A stretch of DNA of 16,637 nucleotides from CAZWUW01 sp964636895 (GCA_964636895.1 CAZWUW010000064.1:1-16637), one strand, 5' to 3'; counted from the stretch's first letter, positions 7,487 to 13,658 are shown. Notes: generated by a model not told the origin, from the sequence alone. Translations and numbers: made by a program.

Positions 7487-8397
7487 GTGTAAAGGAATCT
7501 GCCGGCACTTTTACTTTTATTTCCCCCCGGTAAAATATGCCCGTGCTCTATAATTCCCTGCAGGAAATCCAAAATACGCTGCAGCAGGCCCTTTACTTCC
7601 TGGTTGTCGGCAATTACCTGATCTAGTTTCGTTTTAATATCTTGCAATTGAGTTGATACATCTTTAATATTCAGGTTCAGCGTACTTATTTTCTGCATTA
7701 GGGCAACCAGTTGATCAATTTGGTCCGTATTCAGATTAATATTCAAATCCCCGGCGATATTAATAATAATCTGTTTGATTTGAGCCGGATCCGTTATTTT
7801 ATCGGCTACTACCTGTTCCTTCACCTTCATTATTAATTGAGTTGCCTTTTCCTTACCCAACTGTTCACCCAATTCACCCATGCGGACTAATTCTTCATTA
7901 GCGACCTTTTTGGATTTTTCATCCAGCTTTTGACCGGTAGCAGCTTCAAAAGCTTTAAAAATACCGGTCAAAGCAGCCGTACCCGATACAGGAAAAGGAG
8001 CCACCGCGGTTATCCGGGCATCCTTTACCCTGGCTGTAGCCAACGCATTTCCATACATATCATTGGTTACCCAGGTAATGTTCCGGGTGCTCACACTGAT
8101 TCCGCTGCCGGCGGGCAGCAGTTCGACCATCGCCGATGAGATGGCACGTGAGCCAATGATGCTGGCAGGCACCAGGCCCTGCAGGTATTTTCGTTCCTCT
8201 TTATTTGTAATACGAATAATCTCAACTTCGGTATTATTCAAATCAACGCCAAGGCCCTGAGCCACTTTGGCCTGGTCCGCACTATTTAAATCGGCACCCA
8301 GAGTAATTACACGACCCGTTGCGGCAACGGCCGTTGTTATCGCCGTACCCATAACCAGCGCCAACAAAAAGACTGTCCATAATCGTTTATAACCCAT
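7483..8397 (-). CDS. Secreted DUF1002 domain protein
   Basis: The 304-aa protein begins with a Sec signal peptide: K4, R5, a hydrophobic stretch (residues 6-20), and a likely cleavage site after AVA at residue 25. The mature part opens with VITLGADLNSADQAKVAQGLG and carries SRAISSAMVELLPAGSGISVST, which resemble the DUF1002 family (B. subtilis YpuA type). No catalytic motif is known or visible. The C-terminal third (about 225-285) is heptad-like and leucine/isoleucine-rich (ISTLNLNIKDVSTQLQDIKT), probably a coiled coil. ATG start with AGGAGG 12 nt upstream, a slightly long spacing. It follows the peptidase gene by 32 nt and is likely co-transcribed. The function is unknown; an envelope role is inferred only from export. 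Confidence 0.82.
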   Translation of the reverse strand: MGYKRLWTVFLLALVMGTAITTAVAATGRVITLGADLNSADQAKVAQGLGVDLNNTEVEIIRITNKEERKYLQGLVPASIIGSRAISSAMVELLPAGSGISVSTRNITWVTNDMYGNALATARVKDARITAVAPFPVSGTAALTGIFKAFEAATGQKLDEKSKKVANEELVRMGELGEQLGKEKATQLIMKVKEQVVADKITDPAQIKQIIINIAGDLNINLNTDQIDQLVALMQKISTLNLNIKDVSTQLQDIKTKLDQVIADNQEVKGLLQRILDFLQGIIEHGHILPGGNKSKSAGRFLYT

Positions 8398-8429
8398 ACT
8401 TTTACCTGACCTCCTTAATTTTTACCGTT

Positions 8430-8894
8430 TCATAAAATTTTTATTTCACGCTTCACCAATTCAACTATCCTGGGAATTTTTCCGGCCACCTCAGGGGTCG
8501 GCACCAACCCCCAGTCCATTACTTTAGGCTGAATCCCAAATATAACCGTTGCCGGCAGTTCATTCCTTGCAGCGGCCAAATACAGTAGTTCTACCAGCCC
8601 AATCTGGTGTACTGATACGTGATATTCAGGCGGCAGCACGTTTATGTCATCCGGGGCAAATTTATAAATTGTGCCAGGTTCATCACCGGCATCCATTGCA
8701 TCTACAACTATTAACCGATCCAATCCGGCAATCAGAGGCAGCATCTCTATTCCCGCAGTACCGGCGGTGATTACCGCCACGTTTTCCGGCAGGCGCTCCC
8801 GCTGCAACGCCCTAATTACATGTACGCCGACTCCTTCGTCGGTCAAAATCTCATTGCCCACGCCCAATACCATAATTTTCGGCAATAACGGCAA
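8430..8894 (-). CDS. Hydrogenase maturation protease-like peptidase (HyaD/HybD/HycI family)
   Basis: The family consists of nickel-sensing endopeptidases that clip the C-terminus of [NiFe]-hydrogenase large subunits after metal insertion. The 154-aa protein shows the N-terminal VLGVGNEILTDEGVGVHVI motif. The three positions that bind nickel in E. coli HybD appear as E15 (GNE), D65 (VVDAMDAG) and H96 (VHQIGL). The start is a TTG at 8894 with GGAGG 7 nt upstream; an ATG at 8873 would remove the beta-strand before GVGN. No hydrogenase gene is in the window, and the neighbours are an exported lipoprotein and a DUF1002 protein. Its substrate is therefore unknown; it may serve a hydrogenase encoded elsewhere or a different target. 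Confidence 0.85.
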   Translation of the reverse strand: MPLLPKIMVLGVGNEILTDEGVGVHVIRALQRERLPENVAVITAGTAGIEMLPLIAGLDRLIVVDAMDAGDEPGTIYKFAPDDINVLPPEYHVSVHQIGLVELLYLAAARNELPATVIFGIQPKVMDWGLVPTPEVAGKIPRIVELVKREIKIL

Positions 8895-8919
8895 AAAACC
8901 ACCTCCGAATTACTAAAGA

Positions 8920-8944
8920 GGATGCTGAAATGTTTTCAGCATCC
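8920..8944 (-). terminator. Perfect 11-bp hairpin between the lipoprotein and peptidase genes
   Basis: GGATGCTGAAA, loop of 3 nt, TTTCAGCATCC: a perfect inverted repeat 20 nt after the lipoprotein stop codon. The minus-strand tail (TCTTTAG) is only weakly U-rich, so termination may be partial; an mRNA-stabilising or processing hairpin is equally possible. Confidence 0.5.
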
Positions 8945-8964
8945 CCAACTGCGCAGAATCCAGC

Positions 8965-9813
8965 TTACTTTAATGTCAGTGGAATGCTGACCAGATCCTG
9001 CACACTGCCATCTTTGGCACTTTCTGTATAGACTTGCAGCGTTGCTTTGCGCGGAACCACTGGAGCAGCATACTGAATTGATGTGTTAAAATTTCCCCAC
9101 TCCGGAGCCCCGGCGGTCGCAGTTACATACTTACGGGTAATTGTAGCGCCTTTTTCATCCAATAGACGAATTTGTACATTGGCCTCAAAAACCCGGGCCC
9201 GACCTGAAACCAAGAAAGGGCTGGTCACAGCAGCTCCCGGTTTTGGTTGCTCCACGATAATATTAATAGTCTTCTCAGCCTGTTGTTCTTTTGGCGGACG
9301 TGCTTTTGGGGTCTCGGTCACATTTGCTCCCGGAGTATCTCCGGCAGGTTGTACCCGCTGTACAATAAAGGTGATTTCATCCGGCTTTCTGCCTGTGTCC
9401 AGCTTGGCCAGCACCAGCGGATAAGTTACACTCTGGGTTACCACGTCCTCCGGTTTAGGGGCAGTTAATAACGCCCGCACAGTGGCGGTCGCCTTTTGCC
9501 CGGCGCCAACCGACTGGGTTACTTTCTCAATTTTGGCATCAAAACCGCCGGTGCGCTGTTCACCCCATGTAACCAGCACATAAGTACCGCCATCTTCTTC
9601 CACCATGCTGGTTGACTCGCTGGTTTTCAGCCTATTCACGAGATCGCCGATTTTTCCGGGCGCACCTGCCGGGTCAATAATACTAAAATTAATATCCCCG
9701 GCTTTGGGTTGCGGGGTTTCGGGTTTCTTTTCGGGCTGAGTTTTTTTGCCGGCACAACCGGCAAAAGCCATCATCAATATTACCATAAAAACCACTGCCA
9801 AAGTTTTTTTCAC
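8965..9813 (-). CDS. Lipoprotein with PrcB_C-like and Gmad2-like domains
   Basis: The predicted 282-aa protein starts with a lipoprotein signal: MKKT, a hydrophobic core, and the lipobox FAGC with C20 as the lipidated cysteine (F at -3 is uncommon but tolerated). A Lys/Pro/Gln-rich linker follows (22-38). Residues about 77-140 (YVLVTWGEQRTGG, then PKPEDVVTQSVTYPLVLAKL) resemble the C-terminal domain of PrcB, a protease-complex subunit. After a second Pro-rich linker, residues about 185-280 (IIVEQPKPGAAVTSPFLVSG) resemble the immunoglobulin-like Gmad2 domain of Gram-positive surface and spore-associated proteins. The GTG at 9813 is chosen over the open frame to 9870 because GGAGG lies 8 nt upstream and the signal peptide begins there. 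No function is known; the domain assignments are from recall of the families. Confidence 0.75.
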   Translation of the reverse strand: MKKTLAVVFMVILMMAFAGCAGKKTQPEKKPETPQPKAGDINFSIIDPAGAPGKIGDLVNRLKTSESTSMVEEDGGTYVLVTWGEQRTGGFDAKIEKVTQSVGAGQKATATVRALLTAPKPEDVVTQSVTYPLVLAKLDTGRKPDEITFIVQRVQPAGDTPGANVTETPKARPPKEQQAEKTINIIVEQPKPGAAVTSPFLVSGRARVFEANVQIRLLDEKGATITRKYVTATAGAPEWGNFNTSIQYAAPVVPRKATLQVYTESAKDGSVQDLVSIPLTLK

Positions 9814-9855
9814 AATCCACACCTCCAATAATATTAGTCCGCCCGTGATACGGAA

Positions 9856-9880
9856 AGGGCCTGTTGTCACAACAAGCCCC
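9856..9880 (-). terminator. Hairpin terminator after ispF
   Basis: Minus strand GGGGCTTGTTG, loop TGA, CAACAGGCCCT: 11 bp with two G-U wobbles, followed by TTTCC. The U-tract is short. It lies about 55 nt after the ispF stop and before the lipoprotein gene. Confidence 0.6.
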
Positions 9881-9933
9881 CAATTACTACAACCAATATT
9901 ATTATTTCCGGTTCAATAACGAATATGTACTGT

Positions 9934-10425
9934 TTATTCTAACGGCAAAACCACCTGGTAACTTAGTGCAGCCACTGCATAAGCCGCTATTCCCTCCCCG
10001 GCCCCGGCAAAACCAAGACCCTCCGTCGTTGTAGCTTTCACATTTACTTGCGCCGGCTTAACATCGAGCTTGTTGGAAATATTTTCTATCATAGGCAGAA
10101 TATAAGACATCAATTTCGGTTGCTGAGCTACAATAGTGCTGTCTATATTTATTATCTGCAGCCTTTTGGTATTAAGTAAATTACCCACCTTGCCCAATAA
10201 CTCCAGACTCGAAATCCCTTTATACGCCGGGTCGGAATCCGGAAAGTGCCGGCCAATATCGCCCTCGCCGGCAGCGCCCAAAAGGGCATCCATTATCGCG
10301 TGCACCAAAACATCGGCATCCGAATGACCCAATAACCCTAATTCATAAGGTATCTCAACCCCGCCCAGGATTAATTGGCGGTCCGGTACCAGCCGGTGTA
10401 CATCGTAACCAAATCCTACCCGCAT
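9934..10425 (-). CDS. ispF: 2-C-methyl-D-erythritol 2,4-cyclodiphosphate synthase
   Basis: Fifth enzyme of the MEP (non-mevalonate) isoprenoid pathway: it cyclises the CDP-methylerythritol phosphate intermediate, releasing CMP. The homotrimer's zinc ligands are visible as D8 and H10 (GYDVHRL) and H42 (DVLVHAIMDALLGA). Also conserved are GHSDADVL, GDIGRHFPDSDPAYKG and the C-terminal KATTTEGLGFAGAGEGIAA. 163 aa, normal length (158 in B. subtilis). Its ATG overlaps the 3' end of ispD by 10 nt. Confidence 0.96.
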   Translation of the reverse strand: MRVGFGYDVHRLVPDRQLILGGVEIPYELGLLGHSDADVLVHAIMDALLGAAGEGDIGRHFPDSDPAYKGISSLELLGKVGNLLNTKRLQIINIDSTIVAQQPKLMSYILPMIENISNKLDVKPAQVNVKATTTEGLGFAGAGEGIAAYAVAALSYQVVLPLE

Positions 10426-11117
10426 TTCCCACTCCTCCTCGTCAAAAATGCTTCCGCCAATATCAGGTCTTCGGAAGTAGTAATCTTAATGTTTTCATAA
10501 TTCCCGGGCACAACCCGCACACCAACCCCTGTACTTTCCACCAGCGTGGCGTCATCTGTGCCCAATATGCCGATTTCTCTGGCCCGGGTATATGCTTTCA
10601 TCAACACGTCGTACCGGAAGCCCTGAGGGGTTTGCACCTGATACAGCCGGCTGCGGTCTAAGGTTTCCTCGACTATGCCCGCAGCATTAACTGTTTTAAT
10701 GGTATCTTTAACTGGCACAGCGGCAATTGCGGCCCCACCCGCAACGGCTGCGTTAATTACCCTGTTTATCACCGCTACATCAACCAGCGGCCGGGCACCA
10801 TCGTGCACCAAAACTACATCGGTATCAGCAGCCACTGCCTGTAAACCGTTAAAAACCGAATCCTGCCGTTCGGCACCACCGGTAATAATTCGATTAACCT
10901 TCTTGATATTATACCTGACCAGCAAATCTGTAAAAAAACCTTCTTCTCCCCCAGCACAAACCGGAATAATCTCCCCTACTCCCTGACAGGACGCAAAAAC
11001 TTGCAAGGTATGCACAATAACAGGCATACCTTGCAAGAGCAAAAACTGTTTGTTGACGTTAGTCTGCATCCGCCGGCTCTGACCCGCCGCCGGTATAATC
11101 GCAACCACTCTAACCAA
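10416..11117 (-). CDS. ispD: 2-C-methyl-D-erythritol 4-phosphate cytidylyltransferase
   Basis: Third enzyme of the MEP pathway: it couples CTP to methylerythritol phosphate. It shows the nucleotide-binding loop IIPAAGQSRRM, the NKQFLLLQGMPVI segment, the family hallmark VLVHDGARPLVD and the C-terminal GTDDATLVES and GNYENIKITTSEDL. 233 aa, normal length (232 in B. subtilis). The start is a TTG at 11117 with GAGGTG 6-7 nt upstream, overlapping the end of the PIN/TRAM gene by 8 nt. Translation may therefore normally be coupled to that gene, which here carries an internal stop. Confidence 0.95.
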   Translation of the reverse strand: MVRVVAIIPAAGQSRRMQTNVNKQFLLLQGMPVIVHTLQVFASCQGVGEIIPVCAGGEEGFFTDLLVRYNIKKVNRIITGGAERQDSVFNGLQAVAADTDVVLVHDGARPLVDVAVINRVINAAVAGGAAIAAVPVKDTIKTVNAAGIVEETLDRSRLYQVQTPQGFRYDVLMKAYTRAREIGILGTDDATLVESTGVGVRVVPGNYENIKITTSEDLILAEAFLTRRSGKCG

Positions 11118-11556
11118 TCATATTCACCTCATTTAAGGTTGACGCCGAGTCAGCATCCAAGCTCCTTCTTTCACTAACCTTGGGCTTGGCAAAAATCATG
11201 CGTCCGGCAGCAGTCTGCAGCACACTGGTAACTAATACGCCGATAGTCTGACCAATATGCTTCTTCCCGCCGTCAATCACAATCATGGTCCCGTCATCGA
11301 GATAACCTACACCCTGACCCATTTCTTTACCGTCTTTAATTACCTGTACCACCATTTCTTCCCCGGGCAAGACCACCGGCTTCACAGCATTGGCCAGTTC
11401 GTTAATGTTAAGTACCTTAACCCCCTGCAATTCAGCAACTTTATTAAGATTATAGTCATTTGTAATGACCTGTCCGCTCATTACCTGAGCCAATCTTACC
11501 AGTTTGCTGTCCACTTCGGCCAGGTCTTCAAAGTCCTGTTCGTGTATCTGCACCAT
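11110..11556 (-). CDS. C-terminal fragment: second half of PIN domain plus TRAM domain
   Basis: A 148-aa open frame from the first ATG after the nonsense codon (10 nt beyond it). It keeps the later PIN acidic residues (D16 in EVDSKL, D34 in TNDYN), then the TRAM domain (about 60-125: VVLPGEEMVVQVIKDGKE, DDGTMIVIDGG, VTSVLQTAAGRMIFAKPK). No good ribosome binding site precedes this ATG, so expression would need reinitiation after the stop or readthrough. By itself it lacks a complete PIN active site. Confidence 0.55.
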   Translation of the reverse strand: MVQIHEQDFEDLAEVDSKLVRLAQVMSGQVITNDYNLNKVAELQGVKVLNINELANAVKPVVLPGEEMVVQVIKDGKEMGQGVGYLDDGTMIVIDGGKKHIGQTIGVLVTSVLQTAAGRMIFAKPKVSERRSLDADSASTLNEVNMIG

Positions 11557-11565
11557 AACATCCAG

Positions 11566-12252
11566 TTATTTTCTTATTTTATTAAAAATATCCAAACCCC
11601 GCCGGCCCCGGTTTCTTTTTAATAAATCCGAAGAATCAGCGATGTGCCGCAACTCTTCCAGCACAAAACCGGGAATTATCAGAGTTCCTTCAATAAAACC
11701 GCTTTTACAGATATCCGCAATCCGGCCGTCAATGATTACACTGGTATCCAGGATTTTATAAGCAACTGCCGGCCTGGTATCAGTTTTGGTCTGCTTGTCT
11801 TTCCCAAACCGGGGTATAAAACTCAGCAAATCTTCCTTTTTCTTCATACCCACACTGACACCAAGATAACCGAGCAACAGAGTAACAATAATTTTTAAAA
11901 CACCGTTTACCCATACCCAGGGTATCCATGATATGGCAGTTCCTAGTAAAGTAGCTATAATAAGTCCAAAAATCAAACCTATGGCCCCGCCTACTATTTC
12001 CTGAATAGTCATTCTATATAGTTTCTGTTCCAACCAGTGCGTAGTCAGCAATACCTTTTTAGTAATTCCCGGTGCCAGTAATACACCGATAAAACCACTT
12101 ATAGCCGCAATCGCCCCCAGTACCCCGTAACGCATAGCCCCCGGCTCAATTGTAAAGCCGGCTATCTGCAGCGGAACATAATAATATCCCAAGGAAAAGC
12201 CGCCCCCCAAAAACATTAAAACCGTAGTAATTCGTAATATTTTCTGAAACAT
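11566..12252 (-). CDS. N-terminal fragment: four membrane segments plus first half of PIN domain
   Basis: The 228-aa product expected if translation stops at the TAA. Hydrophobic segments lie at about 8-32, 42-62, 84-108 and 112-136. After a charged linker, the PIN domain begins with YKILDTSVIIDGRIADI (first metal aspartate D169) and PGFVLEELRHIADSSD, and breaks off at NKIRK. ATG at 12252 with AAGGAGGTGA upstream; the frame open to 12327 lacks a comparable site and runs through the promoter region. Likely co-transcribed with ispD-ispF. Confidence 0.7.
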   Translation of the reverse strand: MFQKILRITTVLMFLGGGFSLGYYYVPLQIAGFTIEPGAMRYGVLGAIAAISGFIGVLLAPGITKKVLLTTHWLEQKLYRMTIQEIVGGAIGLIFGLIIATLLGTAISWIPWVWVNGVLKIIVTLLLGYLGVSVGMKKKEDLLSFIPRFGKDKQTKTDTRPAVAYKILDTSVIIDGRIADICKSGFIEGTLIIPGFVLEELRHIADSSDLLKRNRGRRGLDIFNKIRK

Positions 12253-12282
12253 CCCTTTCACCTCCTTTTGTAATATAAAATC

Positions 12283-12311
12283 GCTATAATAGTATAATGT
12301 GAAAGTGTCAA
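12283..12311 (-). promoter_or_regulatory. Proximal promoter candidate of the PIN/TRAM-ispD-ispF operon
   Basis: TTGACA (12311-12306), 17-nt spacer, TATAGC (12288-12283), minus strand, about 30 nt before the start codon. The -35 is perfect and the -10 is weaker. Confidence 0.5.
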
Positions 12312-12315
12312 TACC

Positions 12316-12345
12316 ATTATACGCCAACTATTTCCGTAGTTTCAA
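12316..12345 (-). promoter_or_regulatory. Distal promoter candidate of the PIN/TRAM-ispD-ispF operon
   Basis: TTGAAA (12345-12340), 18-nt spacer, perfect TATAAT (12321-12316), minus strand. It lies between the carD terminator and the proximal candidate. Confidence 0.6.
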
Positions 12346-12384
12346 GCAAAACCGGCAATTTTTAATACCCGGCCAAAAGGAAGA

Positions 12385-12409
12385 AATACGTCAGTATTCC
12401 TGACGTATT
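12385..12409 (-). terminator. Intrinsic terminator of carD overlapping its stop codon
   Basis: Minus strand AATACGTCAG, loop GAATA, CTGACGTATT: a perfect 10-bp stem whose first bases are the end of the carD TAA, followed by a pyrimidine-rich tail (TCTTCCTTTT). Confidence 0.75.
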
Positions 12410-12884
12410 ATACAAAAACTCCGTCTATCATCAATTCTACTTTTTCCTCCTCGGAACCTTCAGCTAATACAAGCTCACTAACCAAAATTTGTCTGGCGTT
12501 TTCCAGCATCTTCCTTTCGCCGGTGGATAACCCTTTTTCCTGCTCCCTGAGCAAAAGATTGCGCACCACCTCGGCGACCTCAAAGATATCACCGCTTTTA
12601 ATCTTTTCCATATGTGTCCGGTAACGTCGGTTCCAATTGGTAGACTGGCTGTTGTCCCGTTCCTTGAGAATACCCATAACCCTTTGCACACCGTCCAAAT
12701 CAACAACCTGACGCAAGCCCACATCTTTTACATTATTAATGGGCACCATCACTTTCATATCCCCGATAGGCAAACGCATAATATAGTACTGACGAATCTC
12801 ACCAAGTACTTCTTTTTCTTCTATCGCTTCAATGATTCCGGCACCGTGCATGGGGTAAACCACTTTATCGCCAATGTTAAACAT
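12408..12884 (-). CDS. carD: CarD family transcriptional regulator (CdnL-like)
   Basis: CarD/CdnL proteins bind the RNA polymerase beta subunit and stabilise open promoter complexes, often at rRNA and stress genes. The N-terminal Tudor-like RNAP-interaction domain, shared with the Mfd coupling factor TRCF, is clear: FNIGDKVVYPMHGAGIIEAI, then YYIMRLPIGDMKVMVPINN. The C-terminal half is the all-helical DNA-binding part (NWNRRYRTHMEKIKSGD, EVAEVVRNLL, LSTGERKMLENARQILVSEL). 158 aa, a usual length. ATG start with AGGAGG about 8 nt upstream. It is monocistronic: two promoters upstream and a terminator at its stop. It is inserted between disA and the yacL gene relative to B. subtilis. Confidence 0.94.
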   Translation of the reverse strand: MFNIGDKVVYPMHGAGIIEAIEEKEVLGEIRQYYIMRLPIGDMKVMVPINNVKDVGLRQVVDLDGVQRVMGILKERDNSQSTNWNRRYRTHMEKIKSGDIFEVAEVVRNLLLREQEKGLSTGERKMLENARQILVSELVLAEGSEEEKVELMIDGVFV

Positions 12885-12916
12885 TTATAGCCCTCCTAGA
12901 AAAACACTTCCAGATT

Positions 12917-12946
12917 AGTATAGCACAAAAAAGCCTTAAATGTCAA
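12917..12946 (-). promoter_or_regulatory. Proximal sigma-A-type promoter of carD
   Basis: TTGACA (12946-12941), 18-nt spacer, TATACT (12922-12917), minus strand, about 33 nt before the start codon. Confidence 0.7.
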
Positions 12947-12956
12947 ATAAAAAAGT

Positions 12957-12985
12957 ATTATAACACATGCTCCCAATTGTGTCAA
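12957..12985 (-). promoter_or_regulatory. Distal consensus promoter of carD
   Basis: TTGACA (12985-12980), 17-nt spacer, TATAAT (12962-12957), minus strand: a perfect match to the vegetative consensus. Confidence 0.78.
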
Positions 12986-13034
12986 CGATATTTTTATAAT
13001 ATGGATTACATTTTTTAGGCAATTTATTTATGCG

Positions 13035-13064
13035 TTGACAGGACAATATTGCAGTAAGTATAAT
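13035..13064 (+). promoter_or_regulatory. Sigma-A-type promoter of the plus-strand small gene
   Basis: TTGACA (13035-13040), 18-nt spacer, TATAAT (13059-13064), plus strand, about 54 nt before the ATG at 13118. It points away from the carD promoters, whose nearest -35 box is 49 nt to the left. Confidence 0.8.
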
Positions 13065-13117
13065 TAAGCAAGAGGAAGTATTTACTAGACATAGAAAAAA
13101 GGGGGAGACGTTAGCGC

Positions 13118-13513
13118 ATGAAAGATTTGCTTTGCGATGAATTTCAAAATACCGTTGCCGAACTTCTGATACGTCATCACAGTGTCCTGGATGTCCTAAG
13201 CAAATCGCAGGAAGCTGCGGCCAGAACCAATCGATCCGTGGTGAAAGCCGTTACTAACTGCGGATGTATTAAAATCAACGCTTCCAAGAAAAACATCCCG
13301 GCAGATGCCGCCTTTTCGGATCTTAAATCTCTGTTTGATTCGCATATTAACGGTGGTCTTTGTGATAATTGCAAGGAAATAGTGGAATCAGAAATCGGCC
13401 GTTCCCTTTTTTACCTGGCAGCGTTATGTAATTTACTGGATTTAAATTTATACGATGTGTTCATTAAAGAACATAAGAAAATGTCCACTCTCCGGATATT
13501 CAACTTTACATAA
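13118..13513 (+). CDS. Small protein of unknown function with CxC...CxxC cysteines
   Basis: The only plus-strand gene in the window: 131 aa, ATG with GGGGGAG about 10 nt upstream, its own near-consensus promoter and its own terminator, so it is a well-formed gene. The N-terminal half is helical (DEFQNTVAELLIRHHSVLDV). Cysteines occur as NCGC (C48, C50) and CDNC (C82, C85), a spacing that could bind zinc or an iron-sulphur cluster; C6 and C104 are further cysteines. The C-terminal part (SEIGRSLFYLAALCNLLDLNLYDVFIKEHKKM) resembles the last helices of MazG-like all-alpha NTP pyrophosphohydrolases, but the EExxE-type metal motif is not evident. I recall similar short proteins next to carD and disA in other clostridia, possibly labelled DUF1573 because of the NCGC motif; this is unverified. 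No function is assigned. Confidence 0.8.
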   Translation: MKDLLCDEFQNTVAELLIRHHSVLDVLSKSQEAAARTNRSVVKAVTNCGCIKINASKKNIPADAAFSDLKSLFDSHINGGLCDNCKEIVESEIGRSLFYLAALCNLLDLNLYDVFIKEHKKMSTLRIFNFT

Positions 13514-13521
13514 AATATGAC

Positions 13522-13547
13522 AAAAGACGTGTGAATATACGTCTTTT
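13522..13547 (+). terminator. Intrinsic terminator of the plus-strand small gene
   Basis: AAAAGACGT, loop of 8 nt, ACGTCTTTT and further T, beginning 9 nt after the TAA stop. A second copy of AGACGTA at 13554-13560 can pair with the same ACGTCT arm, giving an alternative hairpin. Confidence 0.8.
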
Positions 13548-13602
13548 TTATATAGACGTACAAAATGCCAAATTTGTTTCAAAAAATATCAAAATATTAT
13601 CA

Positions 13603-13642
13603 AAAAAGATGACGGCTTGATTATACAAACCGTCATCTTTTT
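13603..13642 (-). terminator. Bidirectional terminator between disA and the plus-strand gene
   Basis: AAAAAGATGACGG and CCGTCATCTTTTT form a perfect 13-bp stem with a 14-nt loop. A-tract and T-tract flank it, so it gives a U-run on both strands. It lies 17 nt after the disA stop and is the obvious disA terminator. Confidence 0.88.
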
Positions 13643-13658
13643 GCTATGCTTTAAAATC

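Larger units (their letters stand above)
11110..12252 (-). pseudogene. yacL: PIN/TRAM membrane protein gene (yacL family) interrupted by an in-frame TAA
   Basis: Read as one frame from the ATG at 12252 (AAGGAGGTGA upstream) to the TAG at 11110, this is a full-length YacL-type protein of 380 codons (366 aa in B. subtilis) except for one TAA at 11568-11566. The frame is unchanged on both sides: NKIRK-stop-LDVMVQIHEQDFEDL. Family members have glutamate at this point (K-E-L-D in B. subtilis YacL), so a single G-to-T change (GAA to TAA) explains the stop. Layout: four membrane segments, a cytoplasmic PIN nuclease-like domain, then a TRAM RNA-binding domain. The stop falls inside the PIN domain and separates its acidic residues: D169 and E199/E200 before, those in EVDSKL and TNDYN after. 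It could be a true mutation, a sequencing error, or read through; the rest of the gene shows no decay. Confidence 0.85.

Noticed and set aside
7483..9813. Accessory block as a mobile element
   Set aside because: No transposase, integrase, terminal inverted repeats or target duplications are visible, and base composition looks like the neighbours.
12961..13064. Divergent TTGACA boxes as a long palindromic operator
   Set aside because: The symmetry is explained by the opposing -35 hexamers; the sequence between them is not palindromic.
13577..13608. Three TCAAAA-type direct repeats as operator or iteron sites
   Set aside because: Low-complexity AT-rich sequence just outside a terminator stem, uneven spacing; probably chance plus the terminator A-tract.
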